Assembly (NCBI RefSeq): GCF_014174165.1
Contig: NZ_JABEQN010000007.1
Location: 62,001-126,000, forward strand
Source: Gluconacetobacter dulcium
Lineage (GTDB): Bacteria > Pseudomonadota > Alphaproteobacteria > Acetobacterales > Acetobacteraceae
Direction of reading: 5' to 3'
Length of the DNA stretch: 64,000 nucleotides
This document shows, piece by piece, positions 47,554 to 55,516 of the stretch. Position 1 is the first letter of the stretch, and each line of letters begins with the position of its first letter. The notes under the pieces are model-generated. The model saw only the letters and a list, made by a program, of their open reading frames with translations. It made no database searches and had not been told where the DNA came from. Both the position numbers and the translations under genes were made by a program.

Positions 47554-48978
47554 ATGAACTGGACACTTGCTCTGCCGGAAATCGTCCTGGCGCTGTGTGG
47601 CCTCGCGATCCTCGTCTTCGGGGTGGTGCAGAAGAAGGGGCAGCCCTTTCTTTCCTGTTCCATGCTGACGATCGGCGCCTTCGTCCTGACCGCGTTCCTG
47701 GTCGTGATGTCGCCGGACGGGGTCGGCTACAACCACATCTTCGTCAATGACAGCTTTGCCCGTTTCATGAAGATCCTCAGCCTGGCCGGCGGGGCGGCGG
47801 CCATGATGCTGACGGTCGGCTATGCGCGGGCGCTGAAGGTGGAACGATTCGAGTTCCCGGTCCTGCTGCTGTTTTCGACCCTCGGCACGATGATGATGGC
47901 GTCGTCGGGTAATCTGATGACGCTGTTCATCGGGCTGGAACTGTCGTCGCTGGCCATCTACATCCTCTGCGCTTTTGCGCGGGACGATGTGCGGGGCGCC
48001 GAGGCAGGGCTGAAATATTTCGTGCTTGGTTCGCTGGCCTCGGGGCTGCTGCTCTATGGATCGGCGCTGGTTTATGGCTTTGCCGGTACCATGGAATATG
48101 GCGCCATCCAGACCGCGCTCAGCGCGACGTCCGCCGTGCCGCTGGGGCTGATGATCGGTATCGTGTTCATGCTGGCGGGGCTGACCTTCAAGCTGTCGGC
48201 GGTGCCGTTCCATATGTGGACGCCTGATGTCTATCAGGGCGCGCCGACCCCGGTGACGGCGTTCATGGCCGGTGCGCCGAAGATCGCGGCCTTTGCGCTG
48301 CTGCTGCGGGTGATGGCCGGGCCGTTCGGTCATGTCGCGCCGCAATGGCAGATGCTGGTCGAAGCCATTGCGATCGTCTCCATGTTGTTCGGGTCGCTGG
48401 CCGCCATTCCGCAGACCGATATCAAGCGGCTGATGGCCTATTCCTCGATCGGCCATATGGGCTACGCGCTGATGGGGCTGTCGGCCGGTACCGAAGAGGG
48501 CATGCGCGGGACGCTGGTTTATCTGACGACCTATCTGCTCATGAATGTCGGTGCGTTCGCCGTGATTATCGCCATGCGTCGCAAGGGGCGGGCGGTGACG
48601 GGGATTGCCGATCTGGCCGGGCTGGGCCGCACTGATCCGGGGCTGGCCACCGCGATGGCGATCTTCATGTTCAGCATGGCGGGGGCGCCGCCGCTGGCCG
48701 GTTTCTTCGGCAAGTTGATGGTGTTTTATGCCGCGATCAATGCTCACCTGTTCGGGCTGGCGGCGGTCGGTGTCGTCAGCAGCGTGATTGGTGCCTATTA
48801 TTATGTGCGTATCATCATGGTGATGTTCTTCGATGAGGCGGCGGCGCCGCTTGACCGGCGGCCCCTGTCGCTGTCCTTCGTCTCCGTCGGGATGGGGGTT
48901 GCGACCGTAGGATTCCTGGTGGTGCTGGGCCCGGTTTCGACGGCGGCCCAGGCCGCGGCTCAGGCTCTGTTCAGGTGA
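47554..48978 (+). CDS. nuoN: NADH-quinone oxidoreductase subunit N, antiporter-like
   Basis: A 474-residue antiporter-like membrane subunit that normally sits next to NuoK and contacts NuoM. NuoN-specific sequences are LFIGLELSSLAIYILCAFARDD, KLSAVPFHMWTPDVYQGAPTPVTAFMAGAPK and TDIKRLMAYSSIGHMGYALMGL. It is full length and begins MNWTLALPEIVLALCG, a normal NuoN N-terminus, so it is not a NuoM-NuoN hybrid. The ribosome site before 47554 is weak. Its stop shares a base with the birA ATG (TGATG). Confidence 0.95.
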   Translation: MNWTLALPEIVLALCGLAILVFGVVQKKGQPFLSCSMLTIGAFVLTAFLVVMSPDGVGYNHIFVNDSFARFMKILSLAGGAAAMMLTVGYARALKVERFEFPVLLLFSTLGTMMMASSGNLMTLFIGLELSSLAIYILCAFARDDVRGAEAGLKYFVLGSLASGLLLYGSALVYGFAGTMEYGAIQTALSATSAVPLGLMIGIVFMLAGLTFKLSAVPFHMWTPDVYQGAPTPVTAFMAGAPKIAAFALLLRVMAGPFGHVAPQWQMLVEAIAIVSMLFGSLAAIPQTDIKRLMAYSSIGHMGYALMGLSAGTEEGMRGTLVYLTTYLLMNVGAFAVIIAMRRKGRAVTGIADLAGLGRTDPGLATAMAIFMFSMAGAPPLAGFFGKLMVFYAAINAHLFGLAAVGVVSSVIGAYYYVRIIMVMFFDEAAAPLDRRPLSLSFVSVGMGVATVGFLVVLGPVSTAAQAAAQALFR

Positions 48979-49760
48979 TGGCGCGGCCGGTGCCGGGAGC
49001 GACAGCCTGGCGCCTCGAGATTCATGACGAACTGGGGTCTACGTCCGATCGCTGCGTCGAGCAGGCCAGTCTCGGGGCCGAGGCTGGGCTGGCGATCATG
49101 GCCCGACGCCAGACCAGTGGGCGGGGAAGTCGGGGCCGCGACTGGCAGGACCCAGGCGGGAATCTGGCCTTCTCGGTTCTGCTGCGCCCCGTCGAGGCTG
49201 AAGGTGCGATTGGACTCTGGCCGTTCGTGGCCGGACTGGCCTTCCATGGGGCGATCCTGCCCACGGTTCACGATCCCGCGCAGTTGCGGCTGAAATGGCC
49301 CAACGATCTGCTGCTGGGCGGATGCAAGACCGCCGGCATCCTGATCGAGAGCGGGAGCGATGCCGCGGGGCGGTGGCTGGTCATCGGGTTCGGGGCCAAT
49401 CTGCGGGCCGCGCCTTCGATTGCCGGGCGGACTCTTGCCTGCGTCGCCGATTATGGAACCGTGCCGGCCCCTGAGACCGTAGCCCGCGCGATCTGTGTTG
49501 AACTGGATCGCTGGCAGGCGGTGTGGCGCTCTGACGGGTTCGGTTCGCTGCGCGCGGCATGGCTGGAGCGAGCCCACCCGATTGGCACGAGACTTGTAGT
49601 GCGCGACGAAAGCGGGCAGGTAGAAGGTTCGTTTGTGGGTCTGGACGAGCAGGGGATGCTCCTGCTGGGCTGTGCCGATGGGCTGAAACGGATTTCGACC
49701 GGCGAGATCCTGCTGTTGGACCGTGACGCTGCCGGGGTGTCCGGGCGGGCGGGAACCTGA
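48978..49760 (+). CDS. birA: Biotin-[acetyl-CoA-carboxylase] ligase
   Basis: A 260-residue cytosolic enzyme that makes biotinyl-AMP and attaches biotin to carrier proteins. The biotin/ATP site SGRGSRGRDWQDPGGNLAFSVLLRP, LKWPNDLLLGGCKTAGILIE and the C-terminal SH3-like domain (RLVVRDESGQVEGSFVGLDEQGMLLL) are present. It lacks the N-terminal helix-turn-helix of E. coli BirA, so it is a ligase only and not a repressor. The ATG overlaps the nuoN stop; a GTG one codon earlier is also possible. Its place behind nuoN is a conserved alphaproteobacterial arrangement. Confidence 0.93.
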   Translation: MARPVPGATAWRLEIHDELGSTSDRCVEQASLGAEAGLAIMARRQTSGRGSRGRDWQDPGGNLAFSVLLRPVEAEGAIGLWPFVAGLAFHGAILPTVHDPAQLRLKWPNDLLLGGCKTAGILIESGSDAAGRWLVIGFGANLRAAPSIAGRTLACVADYGTVPAPETVARAICVELDRWQAVWRSDGFGSLRAAWLERAHPIGTRLVVRDESGQVEGSFVGLDEQGMLLLGCADGLKRISTGEILLLDRDAAGVSGRAGT

Positions 49761-49777
49761 CGGCCGGTCAGGGTTTT
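49756..49777 (+). terminator. Possible weak terminator of the nuo-birA operon
   Basis: CCTGAC and GTCAGG pair across a five-base loop (49756-49772), overlapping the birA stop codon, followed by G and four T. The stem is short and the T run minimal. Confidence 0.4.
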
Positions 49778-49891
49778 AGGGTCGTATGGGGCCGATGATC
49801 GTCGAGCGGGAACGGGTGTTCCAGGCTCCGATCGGAAGGGCCATGCGGCCGGATACGGTGGGATTGCCCCGAAGGGGGCGTGGGAGTCTGA

Positions 49892-49910
49892 TGGACAGAA
49901 TCGCTGTCCA
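49892..49910. promoter_or_regulatory. Dyad in the region upstream of rnj
   Basis: TGGACAG and CTGTCCA are perfect seven-base arms around a five-base centre, 117 bases before the RNase J start codon, in a 266-base gap with no other gene that I can support. It may be an operator or leader hairpin; no regulator can be named. Confidence 0.35.
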
Positions 49911-50026
49911 CAAAGGGAGAGACGCCGGCAGGCCCCTCGCGGGCCGCGCGGGCCATCCCGATATGCATACTCTCATGAACGGGCTGTTTTCCCGTCATGA
50001 TTCGTGTTGGTACAAAAGGATAGGTT

Positions 50027-51673
50027 ATGAACGACACCAATGATGGTCTGGCCTTTCTGCCTCTGGGCGGAACGGGCGAGATCGGCATGAATCTGAATCT
50101 CTACCGGCTGGGGTCCACCTGGCTTGCCATCGATTGCGGCATCGGCTTTTCCGGCAACGACACGCCCGAGGCCGAGATCCTGATGCCGGACCCGGTCTTT
50201 ATCGTCGATCGCAAGGCGGATCTGGCGGGTCTGGTCATTACCCACGCGCATGAAGACCATCTGGGGGCGGTTGCCCATCTGTGGCCGCGTCTGGGCTGCC
50301 CGGTCTATGCCACGCCCTTTGCCGCTTCGGTGCTGCGCCGCAAGCTGGGCGAGGCGCATCTGACCCAGCAGGTGAAGATCCACGTCATCGCTCCCGGTGG
50401 CGGGTTCAATGTCGGGCCGTTCGACCTGCGCTTTATCCCGGTGACGCATTCAGTGCCTGAGGCCCAGGCAGTGGTGCTGCGCACGCCGCATGGCATCGTG
50501 GTGCATACCGGCGACTGGAAGTTCGACCCTCAGCCGATGGTGGGGCCGCCCACCGACGTAGCGGCGTTCGAGGCTCTGGGCGACGAGGGCGTCCTGGCCA
50601 TGGTCTGCGACAGCACCAATGTGATGACGCAGGGACCGTCGGCGTCGGAATCCGACGTGCGGCGGAGCATGACCGACCTGATCGCCTCGCTGAGCGGGCG
50701 CATCGCCGTGACCTGTTTCGCCAGCAACGTGGCCCGTATCGAGACCATCGCCAAGGCGGCGCAGGCGGCCGGACGGTCGGTGGTGATCGTTGGTCGTTCG
50801 CTGCGTAATCTGGACGTGTCGGCGCGGGAATGCGGCTATCTGGCCGATGTGCCGCCCTTCCTCTCCGAGCAGGAAGCCAATTCGCTGCCGGACGATGAAG
50901 TGGTGATGATCATCACCGGCAGCCAGGGCGAGCCGCGTTCGGCCCTCTCGCGCATCGCCAGCGACAGCCACCCCAACATCTCGCTGGGGCAGGGGGATAC
51001 GGTCATCTACAGCAGCCGTATGATCCCCGGGAACGAGCAGGCGGTCATGCAGGTCCAGGACAATCTGACCCGTCGCGGGGTACGGGTGCTGACCGACCGC
51101 GACCATCTGGTGCATGTGTCCGGTCATGCAACGGGCGGCGATGTGCGGCGGTTGTTCGATCTGGTGCGGCCGCGCTTTGCTGTGCCGGTGCATGGCGAGT
51201 GGCGCCATCTGACGGCCAATGCCGCGATCGCGCGCGAGAAGGGGGTGCTGCCGATCCTGCTGGAGGATGGCGACATCCTGAACCTCGCGCCGGGTACGGT
51301 CGAGGTCGTGGACACCGCGCCGACCGGCCGGCTCGTGCTGGATGGCGGCCGGCTGCTGCCGATGAATGGCGGTGTGCTGGCGGCGCGTCGGCGCATGCTG
51401 TTCAACGGCATCGTGATGGGCAGCTTCGCGGTGGATGATGAAGGTTATCTGATCGGCGACCCGAAGGTGAGCGCGCCCGGACTGCTGGACCCCGAGGACT
51501 CGGAGACCGCCCGCCTGACGGAAGAGTTCGGCAACGCGCTGGACGAGATCCCCGACGAGTTGCGCCGGGACGACAATACCTTCCGCGAGGCGGCGAAGAC
51601 GGCGTTGCGCCGGGCGCTCGGGCGGAAATTGCAGAAGCGGCCGCTGGTCGACGTCCATCTCCTGCGGGTCTGA
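50027..51673 (+). CDS. rnj: Ribonuclease J
   Basis: A 548-residue metallo-beta-lactamase/beta-CASP RNase with 5'-3' exonuclease and endonuclease activity, used in mRNA decay and rRNA maturation in alphaproteobacteria. The metal motif is HAHEDH (73-78). SVPEAQAVVLRTPHGIVVHTGDWK carries further ligands, and the beta-CASP part has VMIITGSQGEPRSAL and VHVSGHATGGDVRRLFDLVRP with the late His ligands. The C-terminal domain is present (to 548). The AAAGGATAGG site precedes the ATG. A perfect hairpin lies 8 bases after the stop. Confidence 0.94.
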   Translation: MNDTNDGLAFLPLGGTGEIGMNLNLYRLGSTWLAIDCGIGFSGNDTPEAEILMPDPVFIVDRKADLAGLVITHAHEDHLGAVAHLWPRLGCPVYATPFAASVLRRKLGEAHLTQQVKIHVIAPGGGFNVGPFDLRFIPVTHSVPEAQAVVLRTPHGIVVHTGDWKFDPQPMVGPPTDVAAFEALGDEGVLAMVCDSTNVMTQGPSASESDVRRSMTDLIASLSGRIAVTCFASNVARIETIAKAAQAAGRSVVIVGRSLRNLDVSARECGYLADVPPFLSEQEANSLPDDEVVMIITGSQGEPRSALSRIASDSHPNISLGQGDTVIYSSRMIPGNEQAVMQVQDNLTRRGVRVLTDRDHLVHVSGHATGGDVRRLFDLVRPRFAVPVHGEWRHLTANAAIAREKGVLPILLEDGDILNLAPGTVEVVDTAPTGRLVLDGGRLLPMNGGVLAARRRMLFNGIVMGSFAVDDEGYLIGDPKVSAPGLLDPEDSETARLTEEFGNALDEIPDELRRDDNTFREAAKTALRRALGRKLQKRPLVDVHLLRV

Positions 51674-52091
51674 TACCGTGCCTCTGAAATTCGCCTGCGA
51701 ATTTCAGAGATCGGACGGCCGTTGCATTGTCGGTTGATCGGTTATGGCCAGGGATCTGAACGCGCAGAGGTTTCGGATCCGGGTCATCGCGTCCTTCATG
51801 AGGGTTGCGGCAGAAAGGGGCGCGTCGCCCTTCCTGCCGGCCCTGGACGTTTTTTCCCTAAACCCGGCGCTTCCTCCGGATTGGGTGGCCGTATTTTATG
51901 TGTCCCGACCTGGCCTGTCATCAGCCTCACGCGCTTGTTGAACGGGACCGGACGGCGTTGGCCCTTCACAGTTGGGTGTTCGTGCGGGCCGCGTTAGCGG
52001 ACATGGCGGCGGCGCGGATTCTGGCGTATTCCTCTTGTCCTGAATAATGATCCACCCGGCGCTCCGCCGGTTTTTCGAGGTTGATAACGGT
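51674..52091 (+). other. 418-base rnj-proS gap with a perfect hairpin
   Basis: CTCTGAAATTCG and CGAATTTCAGAG (51682-51693 and 51698-51709) form a 12-base perfect stem with loop CCTG, 8 bases after the rnj stop and without a T run. The rest holds only a short frame at 51744-51941 (65 codons), which I do not consider a supported gene. The frame of proS stays open back to an ATG at 52047, but homology-like sequence starts at 52092. Confidence 0.55.
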
Positions 52092-53408
52092 ATGCGTCTG
52101 TCGCGTGGCTTCCTGCCCACTCTCAAGGAGAATCCTGCCGAGGCGCAGGTCATTTCCCACCGGCTGATGTTGCGGGCCGGGCTGATCCGCCAGACGGCGG
52201 CGGGGATCTATGCCTGGTTGCCGGCGGGATGGCGCGTGCTGCAAAATATCGCGCGCATCGTGCGCGAGGAGCAGGATGCGATCGGGGCGCAGGAACTGCT
52301 GATGCCCACGGTCCAGTCGGCCGAGTTGTGGAAGCGGTCGGGCCGCTATGATGCCTATGGCCCGGAAATGCTGCGTATCCAGGACCGGCATGAGCGCGAA
52401 TTGCTGTATGGACCGACCAACGAGGAGATGATTACCGACCTCTTCGGGCAGGTGATCAAATCCTATCGCGAATTGCCGCAGGCGCTGTACCATATCCAGT
52501 GGAAGTTCCGCGACGAAGTGCGGCCGCGCTTCGGCGTGATGCGTGGGCGCGAATTCCTGATGAAGGACGCCTATAGTTTCGACGTCGATTACGCCTCGGC
52601 AGTCGATTCCTATCGACGGATGATGCTGGCCTATCTGCGCACGTTCCAGCGGATGGGCGTGAAGGCGATTCCGATGGTGGCCGATACCGGGCCGATCGGC
52701 GGCGAACTGAGCCATGAATTCCTGATCCTGGCGCCGACGGGTGAAAGCGGCGTGTTTTTTGACAGCGCGTTCGAGGCGCAGGACTGGCTGTCGGAACCGG
52801 TGGATATCAATGATCGGGACGCGCTGGATGCCTTCTTTACCCGCATGACCTCGTTTTATGCCGCGACGGACGAGAAGCATGACGAGGCGGCCTGGGCGGA
52901 CGTGCCGGTTGAGCGTCGGCGCGAGGGCAGGGGCATCGAGGTCGGCCATATCTTCCATTTCGGCCGCAAATATACCGAATCGATGGGAATCACCGTCAGC
53001 GGGCCGGATGGCGCGCCGCTCTATCCGGAAATGGGTTCGTACGGGATCGGTGTCTCGCGTCTGGTCGCCGCGATCATCGAGGCCAGCCATGACGAGAACG
53101 GCATTATCTGGCCCGACAATGTGGCCCCGTTCCGTGCCGCGATCCTGAACCTGAAATCGGGCGACCCGGCATGCGACGCCATCTGTGAGACGATCTATGC
53201 CGCCGCGCCGGGAGCATTCCTGTATGACGACCGGAGCGAGCGTGCGGGTGTGAAGTTTGCCGATGCCGATCTGATGGGGCATCCGTGGCAGATCATCGTC
53301 GGCCCGCGCGGGGCGAAGGACGGGGTGGTGGAACTGAAGCGCCGTGCGGATGGCACGCGCCTGGAACTGCCGGTGGACGAGGCTCTGGCGCGTATTCTCG
53401 GGGGCTGA
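52092..53408 (+). CDS. proS: Prolyl-tRNA synthetase, short alphaproteobacterial type
   Basis: A 438-residue class II aminoacyl-tRNA synthetase charging tRNA-Pro. Motif 2 is in [31 protein letters not shown], and motif 3 is [19 protein letters not shown]-terminal anticodon-binding domain follows (about 345-438). The insertion domain that edits Ala-tRNA-Pro in E. coli ProS is absent, as usual for the roughly 440-residue alphaproteobacterial form; editing would need a separate protein not seen here. I chose the start [18 protein letters not shown] by family likeness. Confidence 0.95.
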   Translation: MRLSRGFLPTLKENPAEAQVISHRLMLRAGLIRQTAAGIYAWLPAGWRVLQNIARIVREEQDAIGAQELLMPTVQSAELWKRSGRYDAYGPEMLRIQDRHERELLYGPTNEEMITDLFGQVIKSYRELPQALYHIQWKFRDEVRPRFGVMRGREFLMKDAYSFDVDYASAVDSYRRMMLAYLRTFQRMGVKAIPMVADTGPIGGELSHEFLILAPTGESGVFFDSAFEAQDWLSEPVDINDRDALDAFFTRMTSFYAATDEKHDEAAWADVPVERRREGRGIEVGHIFHFGRKYTESMGITVSGPDGAPLYPEMGSYGIGVSRLVAAIIEASHDENGIIWPDNVAPFRAAILNLKSGDPACDAICETIYAAAPGAFLYDDRSERAGVKFADADLMGHPWQIIVGPRGAKDGVVELKRRADGTRLELPVDEALARILGG

Positions 53409-53411
53409 TCC

Positions 53412-54662
53412 ATGTTCGGTCCGTTCGAACGGGCGGTTGCCGGCCGGTATCTGCGCGCCCGCAAGGGGGAGCGGTTCGTATCGGTCATCGCCATCTTCTC
53501 GCTGGTCGGTATCGCATTGGGCGTGGCAACGCTGATCATCGTCATGTCGGTCATGAACGGGTTCAAGGCCGACCTGATGGGGCGAATCCTGGGCCTGAAT
53601 GGTGATCTGAGCCTGTTCGGCGTGGCCCGGACCATCGGGGATTATGACGATTTGGCCGCCACGGTGCGGCAAGTGCCGGGCGTGGTGACGGCGACGCCGC
53701 TGATCGAGGGGCAGGCCCTGCTCAATTCCGGCTCGTACAACGCGGGCGGGATGGTGCGGGGCATGAGCATGCAGGGGCTGCGAGACCTGCATGAGGTCAG
53801 CGATTCCCTGGTCGCCGGGTCGCTGGACAAGTTTGTCGGCAATGATGCGATCATTATCGGCGTGACGTTGGCGGAACGGGCGGGGCTCTCGGTGGGGTCG
53901 AAGATCACGCTGATCTCGCCGAACGGGGCGGCGACCCCGTTCGGCACCATGCCGCGCATTCGCGCCTATCATGTAGTTGGCATCTTTGATGCCGGCATGA
54001 ACGATTATAATTTGGGTTATGTGTTTCTGCCGCTGGCGGCGGCGCAAATCTATTTCGAGATGCCGGCGCAGGTAACGCAGATCCAGGTGATGACGCGAGA
54101 CCCGACGAATGTGCGCCCGGTGCGTCAGGCGATCGAGCAGGCGATCGTCGGCGATCCGAGAGTGCGGGTGCTGGACTGGACGCAGAGCAACAATGCGTTC
54201 TTCGGCGCAGTGCAGGTGGAGCAGAACGTGCTCTTCCTGATCCTGACATTGATCGTGCTGGTTGCGGCGTTTAACGTGATTTCGTCGTTGATCATGATGG
54301 TGAAGGACAAGACGGGCGATATCGCGGTGTTGCGGACCATCGGGGCCACGCGGGGTGCGATCATGCGCATCTTTCTGATGTGCGGGGCATCGGTTGGTGT
54401 GACGGGGACGGCGATCGGCACCGCGATAGGGATCGTGTTCTGCCTGAATATCGAGCGGATTCGCCGGTTCCTGCAATCGCTGACCGGTACCAATCTGTTT
54501 AATCCGGAAATCTATTATCTGGAGCGCCTGCCGGCGAAGCTGGTGTGGCCGCAGGTGTTCGAGGTGATCGGTATGGCCCTGGTGCTGTCGCTGCTCGCGA
54601 CGCTTTATCCATCCTGGCGCGCGGCGCGGACGGATCCGGTGGAGGCCCTGCGCCATGAATGA
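53412..54662 (+). CDS. lolC: Lipoprotein-releasing ABC transporter permease, LolC/LolE family
   Basis: A 416-residue inner-membrane protein with one N-terminal helix (about 23-47), a large periplasmic domain (48-270) and three C-terminal helices (about 275-300, 318-345 and 375-402), the LolC/E topology. Start [51 protein letters not shown] is typical. With LolD (next gene, 8-base overlap) it extracts lipoproteins from the inner membrane for transfer to LolA. Only one permease gene is present, so a homodimeric LolC/E (LolF-like) form is likely. Confidence 0.92.
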   Translation: MFGPFERAVAGRYLRARKGERFVSVIAIFSLVGIALGVATLIIVMSVMNGFKADLMGRILGLNGDLSLFGVARTIGDYDDLAATVRQVPGVVTATPLIEGQALLNSGSYNAGGMVRGMSMQGLRDLHEVSDSLVAGSLDKFVGNDAIIIGVTLAERAGLSVGSKITLISPNGAATPFGTMPRIRAYHVVGIFDAGMNDYNLGYVFLPLAAAQIYFEMPAQVTQIQVMTRDPTNVRPVRQAIEQAIVGDPRVRVLDWTQSNNAFFGAVQVEQNVLFLILTLIVLVAAFNVISSLIMMVKDKTGDIAVLRTIGATRGAIMRIFLMCGASVGVTGTAIGTAIGIVFCLNIERIRRFLQSLTGTNLFNPEIYYLERLPAKLVWPQVFEVIGMALVLSLLATLYPSWRAARTDPVEALRHE

Positions 54663-55356
54663 TGAATCCGCGACCCCGCTGGTGCTGCGCGATGTCTGCC
54701 GTACCTTTCGCAGCGGTGACGAGCGGCTGGATGTGCTGCGGGGGGTGAACCTGACCTTGCGGGCGGGTGAAATCGTGGCGCTGGTTGCCCCCTCGGGGAC
54801 GGGCAAATCGACCCTGCTGCATCTGGCGGGTCTGTTGGAATCGCCGGATGCAGGGGCGGTGATTGTTGGCGGGCAGGATGCCGGACGGATGGGCGACCTG
54901 GAACGGACGGCGATTCGTCGGCGCATGATCGGCTTTGTCTATCAGGCGCATCATCTGCTGCCGGAATTTACGGCGCTTGAGAATGTGGTGCTGCCGCAAT
55001 TGATCGCGGGTGTCCGCCGTGTCGATGCACGGGTGCGGGGGGAGGCGCTGCTGGGCTCGTTCGGGTTGGCGCATCGGCTGGAGCATCTGCCGGGGCGGCT
55101 GTCGGGTGGCGAGAAGCAACGTGTGGCGATCGCCCGTGCCCTGGCCAACCGGCCGGGCCTTCTGCTGGCCGACGAACCGACGGGAAATCTGGATGTGAAT
55201 ACGTCCGGCGCCGTGTTCGATGAATTGCTGCATATCGTGCGGGGACATGGGGTGGCGGCGCTGATTGCGACCCATAACGAGGAACTGGCGGCGCGGATGG
55301 ACCGGGTGGTGACGCTGCGGGATGGGCAATTGATGGATCTGAGTTTGAGTCGGTAG
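54655..55356 (+). CDS. lolD: LolD, ATPase of the lipoprotein-releasing transporter
   Basis: A 233-residue cytosolic ABC ATPase that powers the LolC/E permease. Walker A is APSGTGKST (about 44-52), the Q loop region is [18 protein letters not shown] with the LolD-typical HHLLPEF wording, the signature is [15 protein letters not shown], and Walker [13 protein letters not shown]. Here Walker A begins APSGTG where GPSGSG is more usual, a tolerated variant. It overlaps lolC. Confidence 0.95.
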   Translation: MNDESATPLVLRDVCRTFRSGDERLDVLRGVNLTLRAGEIVALVAPSGTGKSTLLHLAGLLESPDAGAVIVGGQDAGRMGDLERTAIRRRMIGFVYQAHHLLPEFTALENVVLPQLIAGVRRVDARVRGEALLGSFGLAHRLEHLPGRLSGGEKQRVAIARALANRPGLLLADEPTGNLDVNTSGAVFDELLHIVRGHGVAALIATHNEELAARMDRVVTLRDGQLMDLSLSR

Positions 55357-55370
55357 AGGGCGAGGGAAGA

Positions 55371-55486
55371 CCTTCTTTTTCTGAAGAAAAAGAAGCAAAA
55401 AGACTTTTTGCGGTTTTGGACCTTTGTAAGGTGAAAGTATAAAGCTCCTGAACGGGTCAGGCGTTTTTTGGGTCTTTTTTCAAAAA
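55371..55486. repeat. Cluster of A/T-rich perfect palindromes between lolD and dnaE
   Basis: Three hairpins sit in the 160-base gap: CTTCTTTTTC/GAAAAAGAAG with loop TGAA (55372-55395), GCAAAAAG/CTTTTTGC around a single A (55395-55411), and TCTTTTTT/AAAAAAGA around C (55473-55489). Each contains T runs on both strands. The first can act as a terminator for lolD; together they look like a dispersed intergenic palindromic element. No gene fits here. Confidence 0.6.
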
Positions 55487-55516
55487 AGAACGAAGGCCAT
55501 GTGATACAGTTGCGGC

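Noticed and set aside
45590-48978. Possibility that nuoM is hidden as a fusion with nuoL or nuoN
   Set aside because: Both proteins have normal lengths (646 and 474), their own N- and C-termini and subunit-specific motifs; no third antiporter-like segment is left over.
51744-51941. A 65-codon plus-strand frame between rnj and proS as a small gene
   Set aside because: No ribosome site, no hydrophobic or conserved pattern, and the codon choice does not resemble the neighbours; kept only as a note in the gap entry.
51966-54926. A 986-codon minus-strand frame opposite proS-lolC
   Set aside because: Arg/His-rich shadow; both plus-strand proteins have complete motifs.
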